64,000 nt of DNA from Endozoicomonas gorgoniicola (GCF_025562715.2 NZ_JAPFCC010000001.1:4640501-4704500), one strand, 5' to 3'. Numbered from the stretch's first letter, positions 9,663 to 19,052 are shown. Notes: generated by a model not told the origin, from the letters alone. Translations and numbers: made by a program.

Positions 9663-10697
9663 ATGGATATCACCGAGCTGCTGGCATTCAGCTTCAAGCA
9701 GGGGGCGTCAGATTTGCATCTCTCTGCGGGTCTGCCGCCCATGATTCGTATGGATGGCGATGTGCGACGTATCAACCTGCCTCCCATGGACCATAAACAG
9801 GTACACGGCCTGATTTATGACATTATGAACGATAAACAGCGACGTGATTTCGAAGAGTGCATGCAAACGGACTTTTCTTTTGAGGTGCCGGGTGTTGCGC
9901 GTTTTCGGGTCAATGCGTTTAACCAGTCCCGTGGTGCGGGTGCGGTGTTTCGTACCATTCCCAGCAAGGTTCTGTCCATGGATGACCTGGGTATGGGGCA
10001 GGTGTTTAAGGATATCTCCATGATGCCGAGAGGGCTGGTGCTGGTCACAGGACCTACTGGTTCTGGTAAGTCAACGACTCTGGCAGCCATGCTCGACTAC
10101 ATAAACGACTCACGCTATGACCATATCCTGACCATTGAAGACCCCATTGAATTTGTACACGAATCAAAAAAGTGTCTGGTCAACCAGAGGGAAGTCCACC
10201 GTGATACCCGCAGTTTCAGCGATGCCCTGCGGGCTGCCCTGCGTGAAGATCCGGATATTATTCTGGTGGGCGAGATGCGGGACCTTGAAACCATTCGCCT
10301 TGCCCTGACAGCAGCTGAAACAGGTCACATGGTGTTTGGAACCCTGCATACGACGTCTGCCGCCAAAACCGTTGACCGGATTATTGATGTATTTCCCGCT
10401 GAAGAAAAGTCGATGGTGCGCTCAATGCTGTCCGAGTCTCTGCAGGCTGTGGTTTCCCAGACCTTGCTCAAGAAAAACGGCGGTGGACGTGTGGCTGCCC
10501 ATGAAATCATGATAGGCACTTCTGCCATCCGCAACCTGATTCGTGAAGACAAAGTGGCGCAGATGTATTCTGCGATACAGACAGGCAGTTCCATTGGCAT
10601 GCAGACACTTGACCAGTGTCTGAAAAAGCTGGTCAATAAAGGTTTGATTTCTCACGATACCGCCCGGGAAAAAGCCAAGGACCCGGATAGTTTTTAA
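9663..10697 (+). CDS. pilT: Type IV pilus retraction ATPase PilT
   Basis: PilT is the hexameric cytoplasmic ATPase that depolymerises type IV pili and drives twitching motility. The 344-residue length is typical. The Walker A motif GPTGSGKST is at residues 130-138. The Walker B region is in DIILVGEMRDLETI, and the His-box and AIRNLIRE retraction motif are both present. The gene is divergent from yggS, as in Pseudomonas. No pilU follows: the next gene runs the opposite way and its stop codon overlaps that of pilT by four bases. Confidence 0.97.
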   Translation: MDITELLAFSFKQGASDLHLSAGLPPMIRMDGDVRRINLPPMDHKQVHGLIYDIMNDKQRRDFEECMQTDFSFEVPGVARFRVNAFNQSRGAGAVFRTIPSKVLSMDDLGMGQVFKDISMMPRGLVLVTGPTGSGKSTTLAAMLDYINDSRYDHILTIEDPIEFVHESKKCLVNQREVHRDTRSFSDALRAALREDPDIILVGEMRDLETIRLALTAAETGHMVFGTLHTTSAAKTVDRIIDVFPAEEKSMVRSMLSESLQAVVSQTLLKKNGGGRVAAHEIMIGTSAIRNLIREDKVAQMYSAIQTGSSIGMQTLDQCLKKLVNKGLISHDTAREKAKDPDSF

Positions 10698-11533
10698 AAA
10701 CAGCTGGTGATATAGGACATCTGCATTTCTTCCAGCTGTTTGCGATTCAGTATCAGGTTTTTATTTCCTGCACCAATTAAACCGGCCAGGCAGGCCTGTT
10801 GCTCTGACCGGTCTTTGCCCTGCTCCAGACGAGCGCCTGTCAGGCGCACTTCCAGAAGCTCAGATTCGCCTTTTAGATCAATGATTTCTGTAAATTCTCC
10901 GATGCAGCACCGGGCGCAGTCAGGCAGGTCACCATAGCTTTTAGTCCGTTCCTTTTCCGGAATGCCCAGGGTCACCAGTTCATAGGGCGTCATATTGCGT
11001 GTCACGCTGACTTTGTCCGGAGCCTCTATACGCATATCGGTGATGCCGCCAAAGCACCTGTCACCGCCGCTGAAGCTTTTAATCAGCTCCAGATTGGCAG
11101 AGCGCTTTTTTCCGGCAAGGGCATCATCCAGCTCCGGAAACGTGTCGAGGCTTAACCCTTTTAACAGGAAGCCAAAGGAAAAAGTGCCTGAACCGCCATA
11201 ATTTACGGCGTAGTTGACCAGAACCTGTTCATCTTCCATTTGCCCGATGATGTTGTAAGCAGCAAAGACGGGGAGTGTTTCGCCTTCTTCCTGACTGGTT
11301 TCGGTGTTGGTACTGGTTGCATTAAACGAAGCCAGCCATGGACTCTTCTGGTCAAAATTCAGGTGAGCGTATTTTTTCTGACAGGCGCGCAAATCCAGAG
11401 AGGTCATGGTGTTTGTACTGGTGCCTTCTTCAGACTCAGTAAAACGATCAAGACACAGTGGATGCAGCGCACCGGCAGCAACCGTATTTGAAAATAGAAA
11501 TAACAGGTTAAAGAACCGGGTTATTCTCATCAT
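10694..11533 (-). CDS. Exported protein of unknown function
   Basis: I do not recognise this 279-residue protein. It begins with a signal-peptide-like segment (FFNLLFLFSNTVAAGA) and has several cysteines (for example DLRACQKK, GDRCFGG, DCARCCIGEF and a final TSCF), which suggests a disulphide-stabilised periplasmic or secreted fold. The start overlaps the end of ruvX by 26 bases, so it is probably translated from the algH-ruvX transcript. Two adjacent ATGs (11533 and 11530) are possible starts. It ends over the pilT stop codon on the other strand. Confidence 0.7.
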   Translation of the reverse strand: MMRITRFFNLLFLFSNTVAAGALHPLCLDRFTESEEGTSTNTMTSLDLRACQKKYAHLNFDQKSPWLASFNATSTNTETSQEEGETLPVFAAYNIIGQMEDEQVLVNYAVNYGGSGTFSFGFLLKGLSLDTFPELDDALAGKKRSANLELIKSFSGGDRCFGGITDMRIEAPDKVSVTRNMTPYELVTLGIPEKERTKSYGDLPDCARCCIGEFTEIIDLKGESELLEVRLTGARLEQGKDRSEQQACLAGLIGAGNKNLILNRKQLEEMQMSYITSCF

Positions 11534-11957
11534 TCATCCAGCCTTCCAGAATAATCTGGGCTGCCATTCCGTCGACAGGATTTGAACCATAATGTTTGCT
11601 GTGTCCCAGCTTGTCAGCCCAGTCTTTGGCTTCAAATGACGACAGGCGTTCGTCAGCCTCAAAAAAGGGCAGGTTAAAACGACCATGCAGGCGTTTGCCG
11701 AATTTGCGGGCTCGAAGTGACATTTGTGACTCAGAGCCGTCCATGTTCAGGGGAATGCCTACCACGACAGCATCTGGCTGCCATTCGTTGATTAGTGTTT
11801 CGACCTGGTTCCAGTCAGGAATGCCGTCACGGGCTTTCAGCTGTGGCAGGGCAGAGGCTGTTCGGGTAATGGCCTGACCAACAGCGACACCAATGTTTTT
11901 GGTGCCAAAATCGAAGCCAAGAATGGTTTTTACGGAAGAAGGTGTCATAGATCTCAA
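11508..11957 (-). CDS. ruvX: RuvX/YqgF RNase H-fold nuclease
   Basis: This 149-residue protein has the YqgF family features. The first acidic residue is in ILGFDFGTKNIGVAVG, a second conserved acidic segment is in FFEADERLSSFEAKD, and the end is NPVDGMAAQIILEGW. The family is annotated as putative pre-16S rRNA nuclease and Holliday-junction resolvase. It lies 8 bases downstream of algH/yqgE, the arrangement conserved across gammaproteobacteria. Confidence 0.94.
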   Translation of the reverse strand: MRSMTPSSVKTILGFDFGTKNIGVAVGQAITRTASALPQLKARDGIPDWNQVETLINEWQPDAVVVGIPLNMDGSESQMSLRARKFGKRLHGRFNLPFFEADERLSSFEAKDWADKLGHSKHYGSNPVDGMAAQIILEGWMNDENNPVL

Positions 11958-11965
11958 TGGTGTTT

Positions 11966-12538
11966 TCAGGCGTGCCCAACCTGACCAGACAGCAAATGCA
12001 AATCAACCCCCAGAGATGAGGCAGCAGCGGACAGACGTTGTTCGCAGGGGGTTGTGAAGATAATGGCAGGGTTGGCTGCACAGGTCAGCCAGGTATTCTC
12101 AGCCATTTCCTTTTCCAGCTGACCCGCTCCCCAGCCTGCGTATCCCAGGGCGATAAGAACATGAGAAGGTCCTTTATTATTCGCCATGGCGACCAGAATG
12201 TCTTTGGAGGTGGTAAGGTTAATATCTTCTCCCACACTGAGGCTGGACTCCCAGAGCTGGTCATTGGAATGAAGCACAAAGCCTCTCTCTGATGAAACCG
12301 GACCTCCGGCGTAAACAGCACTCTGGCTTGGCGCCCAGGTGTCGGGATACTCAATGCCGACCTGTCGGAGAATCTGTCCCAGCGTCAGCTCGGTCGGTCG
12401 GTTGATGACTACTCCGAGGGCTCCATCCTTACTGTGTTCACAAATAAGTGTCAGCGTTTCAGCAAAGGACGGGTCTGCCATCTGGGGTGTGGCAATCAGA
12501 AAGTGGTTTTTGAAACTTTGGAAGAATGGCGTTCTCAT
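11966..12538 (-). CDS. algH: YqgE/AlgH family protein
   Basis: The 190-residue protein matches the YqgE/AlgH (UPF0301) family: FLIATPQMADPSFAETL, then LICEHSKDGALGVVINRP, then VYAGGPVSSERGFVLH and LGYAGWGAGQLEKE. In Pseudomonas it was linked genetically to alginate regulation, but the molecular function is unknown. It sits between tonB and ruvX in the usual order gshB-tonB-yqgE-yqgF. Confidence 0.94.
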   Translation of the reverse strand: MRTPFFQSFKNHFLIATPQMADPSFAETLTLICEHSKDGALGVVINRPTELTLGQILRQVGIEYPDTWAPSQSAVYAGGPVSSERGFVLHSNDQLWESSLSVGEDINLTTSKDILVAMANNKGPSHVLIALGYAGWGAGQLEKEMAENTWLTCAANPAIIFTTPCEQRLSAAASSLGVDLHLLSGQVGHA

Positions 12539-12595
12539 GTGCGCAGTATCGGGCGAAAATTGTCAGTTAGCAACTTTTACGTAGTAATTCGGTTT

Positions 12596-13471
12596 TCAGT
12601 TGCTAAATAACCGATCGCCCCGTTCGAAGCGCCAGGTTCGTATAATCTCTACCCGGTCATAGTCTCTCAGGTCATTGCCAAAAGGGGCGTAGGGGGCTGC
12701 CAGTTTGACAATACGAATGGCGGCATCGTCGAGAATGGTTGAACCGGACGACTCCATCAGTTTAACGTCGTGTAATGTACCGTCCCGGTTAATGGCGACC
12801 ATCAGGCGCAGCTCGCCATAGAGTTTTTCTTTTCGAGCCTGTGGCGGGTAATTCATATTACCAATCCGCTCAACCTTTCGACGCCAGGTTTCTTTGTAGT
12901 AAGCGCCGGGCTCCTGCATGGTAGAGGCGGCAGTCAGGCGCTTGATCCTTGGACGTTTGGCGTATTCCTGACGCAGCTGGCTGAACTGGGCTTCGAGGCT
13001 GGAAATTTCCTGCCTGAGATCAATGCGTTTGCGGGGCTTCACCTGTTCAGGTGTATCCGGTGTTGGCTTTTTGTTTTCCGCCTTGTCGGGCGTTTTGCGT
13101 TCGACCTCTGCCCGGGTGGAAATCTGGGCGGTCTGGGGCTGTTCCTGTTTGGGGGAGGCTTCTTCCTGGGTTTCCAGTACAACTTCATTAATCTGGTTGG
13201 ACTGAAACTCCGCTTCCTGATCGGTTTGCGGTCTGGTCTTGTCTTCCAGAGTTCCACTACCCTGCTGGTGGAACTGGGCAAGGTAATCCGCTTCTTCAGG
13301 CTTTTCCTGACTTTTGTAGGTTGCCAGAGTCACTTCAAGGGTTTTGGGAGGCGCGGGCATGTCCTGCAGACCAAAGGAAACTCCCAGCAGAATGACAGCA
13401 TGAATGGCTGCTGCCATGAAAATGGTGAAGCTGAAGCGGTCGGTTGAAGAAACACTGGTCATTGTGGACAT
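12596..13471 (-). CDS. tonB: TonB-family energy transducer
   Basis: The protein has one N-terminal membrane helix (FTIFMAAAIHAVILLGVSFG), a long proline-, glutamate- and lysine-rich periplasmic linker, a coiled-coil-like stretch near residue 150-180, and a C-terminal TonB domain (PPQARKEKLYGELRLMV, then IRIVKLAAPYAPFGNDL). It would couple the proton-motive force to outer-membrane processes. Its location beside algH and gshB matches the Pseudomonas tonB3 locus, which is needed for twitching motility, and pilT is also nearby. The start is uncertain: I chose the ATG at 13471, but the frame stays open to a TTG at 13549 with further ATGs between, and none has a good ribosome-binding site. Confidence 0.85.
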   Translation of the reverse strand: MSTMTSVSSTDRFSFTIFMAAAIHAVILLGVSFGLQDMPAPPKTLEVTLATYKSQEKPEEADYLAQFHQQGSGTLEDKTRPQTDQEAEFQSNQINEVVLETQEEASPKQEQPQTAQISTRAEVERKTPDKAENKKPTPDTPEQVKPRKRIDLRQEISSLEAQFSQLRQEYAKRPRIKRLTAASTMQEPGAYYKETWRRKVERIGNMNYPPQARKEKLYGELRLMVAINRDGTLHDVKLMESSGSTILDDAAIRIVKLAAPYAPFGNDLRDYDRVEIIRTWRFERGDRLFSN

Positions 13472-13562
13472 TGACAGGGGCTGGCCTCGTAAGTCATTCC
13501 TGAGGATGAACATTTTTGACATTGTCATGAATGTTACAGGGGCTGACAAGAGGTTGACAGGA

Positions 13563-15077
13563 TTATCTTTTTAGCGGTTTCGCTGAAAGCCATCTGTCTC
13601 TCTTAACAGCCCAGGTTTGGTGATGATTGACTTTCATAAAACGAAGCTGCTGGATGCCATCAAGAGCTGACAGTTTTTTAAGATTTTCACGTCCATGGAG
13701 TATCGTTTTTAAAAAAGTAAAAAAAGCATCTTTTGTATCTTTCTCAGACATTATTTTTCTTACATTCTCTTCTGATAATAAGTCCGTTCTTGAAGAGCAA
13801 TAATTGACGTCAGAACTCCAACATTCTTTAAATTCAGTTATACCTTTTAGATTTTTGTATTCTTTCATCCCTTGTCCACTGACAAGGTATCTGTACAGAT
13901 TTTCTGATTTGTTTTTTAAATTTTCTATGTCTGCAGGCTGGTCATTTTGCAAATATTCAAAATGAGCATTGTGACGAGTTGCACGTTCTTTTTCAGCTGC
14001 TGCTAATTTATTGTGCTTTGGGTTTTTTATAAGGTAAAGCTTGGTGTGCAGATGTGATGTTTTGCAGAATCCATTTTCTGCGATTTTGAAAGTTGATGGT
14101 CTTATAAGGATATTATCAATATCGATATAGGTTAAAGATTTATCTTCCCATAGAGACAGATTTTCATAAAAAAGATCTTTACCTTCTTGCTTGGATTTCT
14201 GCTTTGCGACAGATAAAACATACTTTGCATCAACAAGAGTACAGAATCTAATAAGATCCATTAACTCAACGTTTTTTGTTTCCTGTTTGCTGAATTTGTC
14301 TACCATAGCTGATTCTGATAAATCTTCTTCAATTGAAATAACTAGAATGTTGCTATGGTCTGCAAATAAACCATTCATTGTTTCTATTTGATCTTTTGAC
14401 ATTGAGTTGTTTGTGTAGATTAGTATTACAGGGATATTATCTTTTGATAGCCTTGATGCTTCTTCAGCTATCAGGTTAACATAATCAAACCCTTTTTCAT
14501 TATTTTTACCATCAAATAATGTTGTACTGTGGAAGGCGTACCATGTGTGAAATATTGGGCCTGGGGGGATTATTTTTAAATTTAGACTCTGTGCTTCATC
14601 AAAAGAATTGATGCCTGAGTAAAATAATGCTGCAGCCATGTTTTCCAGAGAAAAAGAATCGATTTTTGCATCCGGAATTTGTAATCGTACTAACTTCTGA
14701 ACTATCTCTTTTTGTTGTGAAATATCCGGTAGCGGATAGCTTTGTTCTATTGATGTTAACGTTGCTTGTGCTTCTTTTTTATCTTCTTCTCTGTTTTTTG
14801 TAATTCTGATAAGTTGGTCTGTTTTGGAAATTTCACTTGGTATAAGTTGTACTTTAGCGACTTTTTTTTCGTCTTTTTTTTGTAACTGATTAGGCAGCTT
14901 AATTTGAAGATCCTGCCCTGTCAGGGCTGAATGGAGCCGTTGCAGGTAGTGATGCAGATATGGAGTTGTAAATGCTACCAGCCTGCCTAAATACAGCCCT
15001 GCGGTTTCAGAGTAATCTGACCTCTTGTCAATATAATCCAGGCTTTTTTGAGGAGCAGTATTCGATATTTGATGCAT
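13563..15077 (-). CDS. AT-rich orphan, candidate DXD-type glycosyltransferase
   Basis: I do not know this 504-residue protein by family. Three segments fit the glycosyltransferases with a DXD motif (TcdA/TcdB and Legionella effector type). IIPPGPIFHTWYAF near 169-182 fits the IPxxIHxxW start. VELMDLIRFCTLVDA near 270-284 fits the SDxxRxxxL helix. TYIDIDNIL near 316-324 carries the D-x-D. No signal peptide is seen. Lysine-rich coiled stretches occupy about 60-110. Codon use is much more AT-rich than in the neighbours. An AAGGA ribosome-binding site precedes the ATG. It lies inside the otherwise conserved gshB-tonB order, which suggests acquisition. An injected effector is possible but is inference. 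Confidence 0.55.
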   Translation of the reverse strand: MHQISNTAPQKSLDYIDKRSDYSETAGLYLGRLVAFTTPYLHHYLQRLHSALTGQDLQIKLPNQLQKKDEKKVAKVQLIPSEISKTDQLIRITKNREEDKKEAQATLTSIEQSYPLPDISQQKEIVQKLVRLQIPDAKIDSFSLENMAAALFYSGINSFDEAQSLNLKIIPPGPIFHTWYAFHSTTLFDGKNNEKGFDYVNLIAEEASRLSKDNIPVILIYTNNSMSKDQIETMNGLFADHSNILVISIEEDLSESAMVDKFSKQETKNVELMDLIRFCTLVDAKYVLSVAKQKSKQEGKDLFYENLSLWEDKSLTYIDIDNILIRPSTFKIAENGFCKTSHLHTKLYLIKNPKHNKLAAAEKERATRHNAHFEYLQNDQPADIENLKNKSENLYRYLVSGQGMKEYKNLKGITEFKECWSSDVNYCSSRTDLLSEENVRKIMSEKDTKDAFFTFLKTILHGRENLKKLSALDGIQQLRFMKVNHHQTWAVKRDRWLSAKPLKR

Positions 15078-15376
15078 GTTTTCTGTCCTTGATAAATATT
15101 TAATACATGGCTAGTGCTCTTAAGAAATAATTGAGTCGAAGATTTTTACTAAGATTAAATACTCTCTGTTTATCGCTAAACTGTGATATTGAATTTTGTA
15201 TACCAAACAGTTTTAGCGACTCATAAGTTGTGTAGAAACCTTCAGTAATTAGTCCGTTGTAATTATTTTTTTGTTCAAAAATAATGCTGACATATGTGTA
15301 AGGATGCCTAACAAAAATTCTAATGTCGGCTTTCCAGAGGCTGCCTTAGTTCACCAGGTAGATAATCTCATGAAAA
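15078..15376. other. AT-rich non-coding stretch between the orphan and gshB
   Basis: No gene is seen here. It must contain the promoter of the AT-rich orphan gene, because gshB upstream appears to end in its own terminator. Confidence 0.5.
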
Positions 15377-15405
15377 GCCTGAAGTGGCAGATTGCAACTT
15401 CAGGC
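15377..15405 (-). terminator. Intrinsic terminator of gshB
   Basis: The arms GCCTGAAGT (15377-15385) and ACTTCAGGC (15397-15405) form a 9-bp stem with an 11-base loop. On the minus strand the stem is followed by TTTT, and it lies 33 bases past the gshB stop. The plus-strand side is also T-rich, so it could work in both directions. Confidence 0.65.
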
Positions 15406-15438
15406 AATATTTTTCTTTCTAAATCATTTCAGACAGGC

Positions 15439-16386
15439 TCATTCCAGCTTTTCTTCAATCTTATCCATCAGCCTATCGCCAATGCTGATACCAAACTGGT
15501 CATCCAGCTGGCGGATACAGGTCGGGGACGTGACGTTAATCTCGGTCAGGTAATCACCGATAATGTCCAGTCCGACAAACAGCAGACCTTTTTCTTTCAG
15601 CACCGGCGCCACCTGTTCGGCGATCCAGCGATCACGGTCGCTTAACTCCTGTCCTACACCGCTACCACCTGCTGCCAGGTTGCCACGAAGTTCGCCTTCG
15701 GCCGGGATGCGTGCCAGTGAATAGGGGACAGGCTCACCGTCAATCAGCAGGACTCGTTTGTCGCCCTTTACTATCTCGGGAATATATTTCTGGATCATGG
15801 CCTGGGTGGTGCCGTGCTGTGTCAGTGTTTCCAGAATTACGCTGAAGTTTGGGTCTTTCGAATGGGTACGGAAGATAGAAGAACCACCCATTCCGTCCAG
15901 GGGCTTTAGCACCACATCGCCATGTTCTTCAGCAAACTCCCTCAACAGGCGTGCGCTGCGTGCCACCATGACCGGAGGCGTACATTGTGGAAACAGGGTG
16001 GCAAACATCTTTTCGTTGCAGTCACGAATGCTCTGGGGTTTGTTGACGATCAGGGTACCAGCGGCTTCAGCCTGTTCCAGCAGATAGGTGCTGTAGATAA
16101 ACTCCATATCAAACGGCGGGTCCTTGCGCATCAGGATCACATTCAGTGACTCCAGCGGCAGCTCCTGACGCTCACCAAGGGTAAACCAGTCATTGGCATC
16201 GTATCGTACCTGCAGTGAACGCATACTGCCTTTGGCTATGCCTTCTTTCTGATAGAGGTCATGCTGCTCCATGTAAAACAGTTGCCAGCCCCGCTTCTGC
16301 GCAGCCAGCAGCATTGCCAGGGAACTGTCTTTTTTGAATTCGATGGACTCAATCGGGTCCATGACTATGCCGAGCTTAATGGTCAT
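15439..16386 (-). CDS. gshB: Glutathione synthetase
   Basis: GshB joins gamma-glutamylcysteine and glycine with ATP, the second step of glutathione synthesis. The 315-residue length is typical. The N-terminal domain begins KLGIVMDPIESIEFKKDSSL, and the ATP-grasp domain has VVLKPLDGMGGSSIFR, then RVLLIDGEPVPYSLARIP and the metal-binding end FVGLDIIGDYLTEINVTSPT. In relatives gshB is directly followed by tonB; here a terminator and an orphan gene intervene. Confidence 0.97.
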   Translation of the reverse strand: MTIKLGIVMDPIESIEFKKDSSLAMLLAAQKRGWQLFYMEQHDLYQKEGIAKGSMRSLQVRYDANDWFTLGERQELPLESLNVILMRKDPPFDMEFIYSTYLLEQAEAAGTLIVNKPQSIRDCNEKMFATLFPQCTPPVMVARSARLLREFAEEHGDVVLKPLDGMGGSSIFRTHSKDPNFSVILETLTQHGTTQAMIQKYIPEIVKGDKRVLLIDGEPVPYSLARIPAEGELRGNLAAGGSGVGQELSDRDRWIAEQVAPVLKEKGLLFVGLDIIGDYLTEINVTSPTCIRQLDDQFGISIGDRLMDKIEEKLE

Positions 16387-16488
16387 GTTTTTACCGGGGT
16401 TAACGCACAGAAACGGTGTTGGCTTCAGGAGCCTGCAAGACTATATGGGGGAACCGGGCTGGATTTCAAGAAAGCCCTCCGGATTATT

Positions 16489-17109
16489 CTAATTCAGATT
16501 TTTGTCGACCCAGTACTTAGTACCCTGTAACGTTGCCTGGGCAACCAGTCCGTTCTCGGTGAACTGGTAAACGGTAATACCCAGGTCCGTGTTAACGGTA
16601 CCACTCAGGAGTTGTCCCCCCTTGTCGCCGGATTTAGCGGCAGCGTCAGCCTGACCGGTGAAATCCCAACCATTTTGTATAAAGCTATCCAGTGCTTTCC
16701 GGTTATCGAAAACAATGATGCCCCGGAAGTCCTTGATGCCTAATCCAATACCGATACCGGCACTGGCCATGCGCATGTAGGTGTCTTCACCAGACTCATT
16801 GTCGTGGACAACCCCATAACCGGAACCGGTACTGAGCAGGAGCAGGTTGCTGTTGATGTTGCTGAAAACCGCATAGCCAACGGCTTCACTCAGTTGAGCT
16901 GAGGCACTGGGTTTATAGTCATACAGCATTTTCAGGGTTTCTGAACGCATGTGGTTTACATAACCCTGTCGTTCCGCTTTGCTTTTCCCCTGAATGCCGG
17001 AGCAGCCTGAAAACAGGCTAAAGAGAACAAGAAGAGTAAGCTGGCTCAGGACAGAACGGGCTGAAAGGTGTGGACGCTCAGTGAAAGGCTCAGTGAAAGA
17101 TAGCTTCAT
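16489..17109 (-). CDS. SYLF/YSC84-domain lipoprotein
   Basis: The 206-residue protein has a signal peptide ending in the lipobox LFSGC, so it is probably lipid-anchored. The rest matches the SYLF (YSC84-like) lipid-binding domain: AVGYAVFSNINSNLLLLSTG, then GSGYGVVHDNESG, GIGIGLGIKDFRGIIVFDN and a C-terminal ATLQGTKYW. In eukaryotes SYLF proteins bind phosphoinositides; in bacteria the role is unknown. I chose the ATG at 17109 because GGAG lies 7 bases upstream and the signal peptide follows at once; the frame stays open further upstream into psd. Confidence 0.85.
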   Translation of the reverse strand: MKLSFTEPFTERPHLSARSVLSQLTLLVLFSLFSGCSGIQGKSKAERQGYVNHMRSETLKMLYDYKPSASAQLSEAVGYAVFSNINSNLLLLSTGSGYGVVHDNESGEDTYMRMASAGIGIGLGIKDFRGIIVFDNRKALDSFIQNGWDFTGQADAAAKSGDKGGQLLSGTVNTDLGITVYQFTENGLVAQATLQGTKYWVDKNLN

Positions 17110-17174
17110 GAGGGAACTCCGATAGAAAACATGCAGACCCGGTGCCTGCATGTTTTGTCTATAGAGCGCAAGCG

Positions 17175-18035
17175 CTATTCTGCAGGGGTGGCCAGAGCCT
17201 GACCCATCTTGATTGTAGACTCGGCCTGCCATTGCTCAAGCCAGTTCACTTTGTCTTCACCAAACAGGACAATAGCCGTTGAGCCCAGTTTGAAACGACC
17301 CATCTCTTCACCACGTTCCAACTTTATACTGGCAGTTGTCGACTCTTCGTATTCGGTGGTTCTTACCTGTTTACGGTGAGGTGTTACCAGACCAGACCAG
17401 ACGGTCTCGATACTGGCAACATTTATGGCACCCACCATGATCACCGCCATCGGGCCATGTTCAGTATCAAAGATACTGACAACCCGCTCGTTACGGGCAA
17501 ACAGCCCCGGCACGTTTTCTACAGTGCCTTTGTTGACGGAGAATAAACGACCAGGGACGTGAATCATCTTGCGCAGGGTGCCTGCCGCAGGTGTGTGAAT
17601 ACGGTGATAATCCCTTGGAGAAAGATAAATAGTGGCAAACTTGCCGCCCATAAATTCAGTGGCCAGGTCGGTATCACCCCCCAGCAGTTCTATCAGGCTG
17701 TAGTCATGGCCCTTGGCCTGAAAGATACGACCATATTCAATGTCGCCAATCTGGCTGATAGCACCGTCGGCAGGGCTGACGATGGTATCTTCCTGCTCAG
17801 GCAGAGGCCGGGCTCCCTCTTTCAAAGGACGAGTGAAGAAATCGTTGAAGTGTTTATAAGACTCCGCATGCTCAGCCTGAGCTTCGCTCATATCTACATC
17901 GTAATGCTTGATGATCCAGTTAATCAGGGCATTTTTGAAAGCTGGGATTTCACACTCAACAAAATAATGCACCGCTCTGGAAATCAGGTGGTGAGGCAGA
18001 ATGTACTGGGTCAACGCGAACAGTTTTTCTTTCAC
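17175..18035 (-). CDS. psd: Phosphatidylserine decarboxylase proenzyme
   Basis: Psd converts phosphatidylserine to phosphatidylethanolamine at the inner membrane. The 286-residue length matches the long bacterial form. The self-cleavage motif is in GRFKLGSTAIVLF: cleavage before Ser252 leaves the pyruvoyl group on the small alpha chain. The conserved Asp and His of the charge relay appear in VSPADGAISQIG and LSPRDYHRIHTPAAG. In Pseudomonas psd is next to rhdA, as it is here. Confidence 0.97.
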   Translation of the reverse strand: MKEKLFALTQYILPHHLISRAVHYFVECEIPAFKNALINWIIKHYDVDMSEAQAEHAESYKHFNDFFTRPLKEGARPLPEQEDTIVSPADGAISQIGDIEYGRIFQAKGHDYSLIELLGGDTDLATEFMGGKFATIYLSPRDYHRIHTPAAGTLRKMIHVPGRLFSVNKGTVENVPGLFARNERVVSIFDTEHGPMAVIMVGAINVASIETVWSGLVTPHRKQVRTTEYEESTTASIKLERGEEMGRFKLGSTAIVLFGEDKVNWLEQWQAESTIKMGQALATPAE

Positions 18036-18103
18036 TAAGGCTGTCCTGTTATTGGGGAAAAGATTTTGAATGACGATTGTAAAGGAAGCGTTTTGTTAAA
18101 GAC

Positions 18104-18123
18104 AGGCTGGTTTGTACCAGCCT
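18104..18123 (-). terminator. Hairpin at the end of rhdA
   Basis: The arms AGGCTGGT (18104-18111) and ACCAGCCT (18116-18123) form a perfect 8-bp stem with a 4-base loop that overlaps the rhdA stop codon. On the minus strand the following GTCTTTAACAAAA is only weakly T-rich. Confidence 0.45.
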
Positions 18124-18934
18124 ATTGGGAGATCGGTGTATCGGTCAGATTACCCCATTCTGACCATGAACCATCGTAGGCTTTTACCGAATTGAAGCCA
18201 AGCGCTCTGGCTACCAGATAAGTAAAGCCGGAGCGATGGTGAGTCTGACAATAGGTGATAATGTCTTTTTCCCGCTGCATGCCCAGCTGAGCAAGGACTT
18301 CAGGCAGGTCTTTGCGGATGCGAAAATTTCTGTCCGGGTCCATGGCTGATGTCCATTCAAAGTTAATGGCACCGGGAATATGGCCGCCACGCTTGGCCAG
18401 CACTTTTACACCTGCAAATTCTGCAGGGGAGCGAGCATCCCAGATAGCCGTACTGGCATTTTCCAGATGCGTCAGGATGTAATCTTTGGAAGCGATAACA
18501 GATGGGTCGATTGACAGGGAGACACGGGTTGGCTTTACCTTTCTGAGTTCGCTTTCCGCTGTATGCTCTTCTTTCAGCCAGGCATGAATGCCGCCGTTCA
18601 GGTAGGAGTAGTTTTTATGCCCGATAACATCCAGGGTCCAGATAAAGCGGCCCGCCCAGCCACCACCTTCGTCGTCATAGACCACGATATGCTCATTACC
18701 GGTGTAACCAAGCAGTGAAAACAGGTTTTCCAGCTGCTGCAACGGTGGCAGCTTGCCAGTCGCCGGTGGTGTGCCTGCCACAAGGTGTTGGGGAGCGATG
18801 TTAACGGCACCGGGAACATGCACCTGGGCGTATAGCTGAGGATTGCACAGGTCGACGATCAACAGGTTGCTGTCATGAAGATGATGTTCAAGCTCAGCAG
18901 GTTCGAGAACCAGTGGAAGCGATGTTTGACTCAT
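18122..18934 (-). CDS. rhdA: Thiosulfate sulfurtransferase (rhodanese)
   Basis: The 270-residue protein has two rhodanese domains. The C-terminal active-site loop is CQTHHRSG with the catalytic Cys at residue 229. This is the loop of Azotobacter RhdA rather than the CG[S/T]GVT loop of 3-mercaptopyruvate sulfurtransferases, so thiosulfate:cyanide sulfur transfer is the likely reaction. The N-terminal domain carries VPGAVNIAP in place of an active site. It lies downstream of a divergent secreted orphan, and its first 370 bases or so have been duplicated downstream (see 19933-20185). Confidence 0.93.
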   Translation of the reverse strand: MSQTSLPLVLEPAELEHHLHDSNLLIVDLCNPQLYAQVHVPGAVNIAPQHLVAGTPPATGKLPPLQQLENLFSLLGYTGNEHIVVYDDEGGGWAGRFIWTLDVIGHKNYSYLNGGIHAWLKEEHTAESELRKVKPTRVSLSIDPSVIASKDYILTHLENASTAIWDARSPAEFAGVKVLAKRGGHIPGAINFEWTSAMDPDRNFRIRKDLPEVLAQLGMQREKDIITYCQTHHRSGFTYLVARALGFNSVKAYDGSWSEWGNLTDTPISQ

Positions 18935-19052
18935 TGGACTTCTGTTAGTTTGTCGTGGATGAACGCATTATAGGTATCTGTCGCAGCGGTTGAAAGTATA
19001 CCTCATCTATACTGGTCGCTTTAGTTTTGTAGCTGGGCGGAAACCACTGAAT

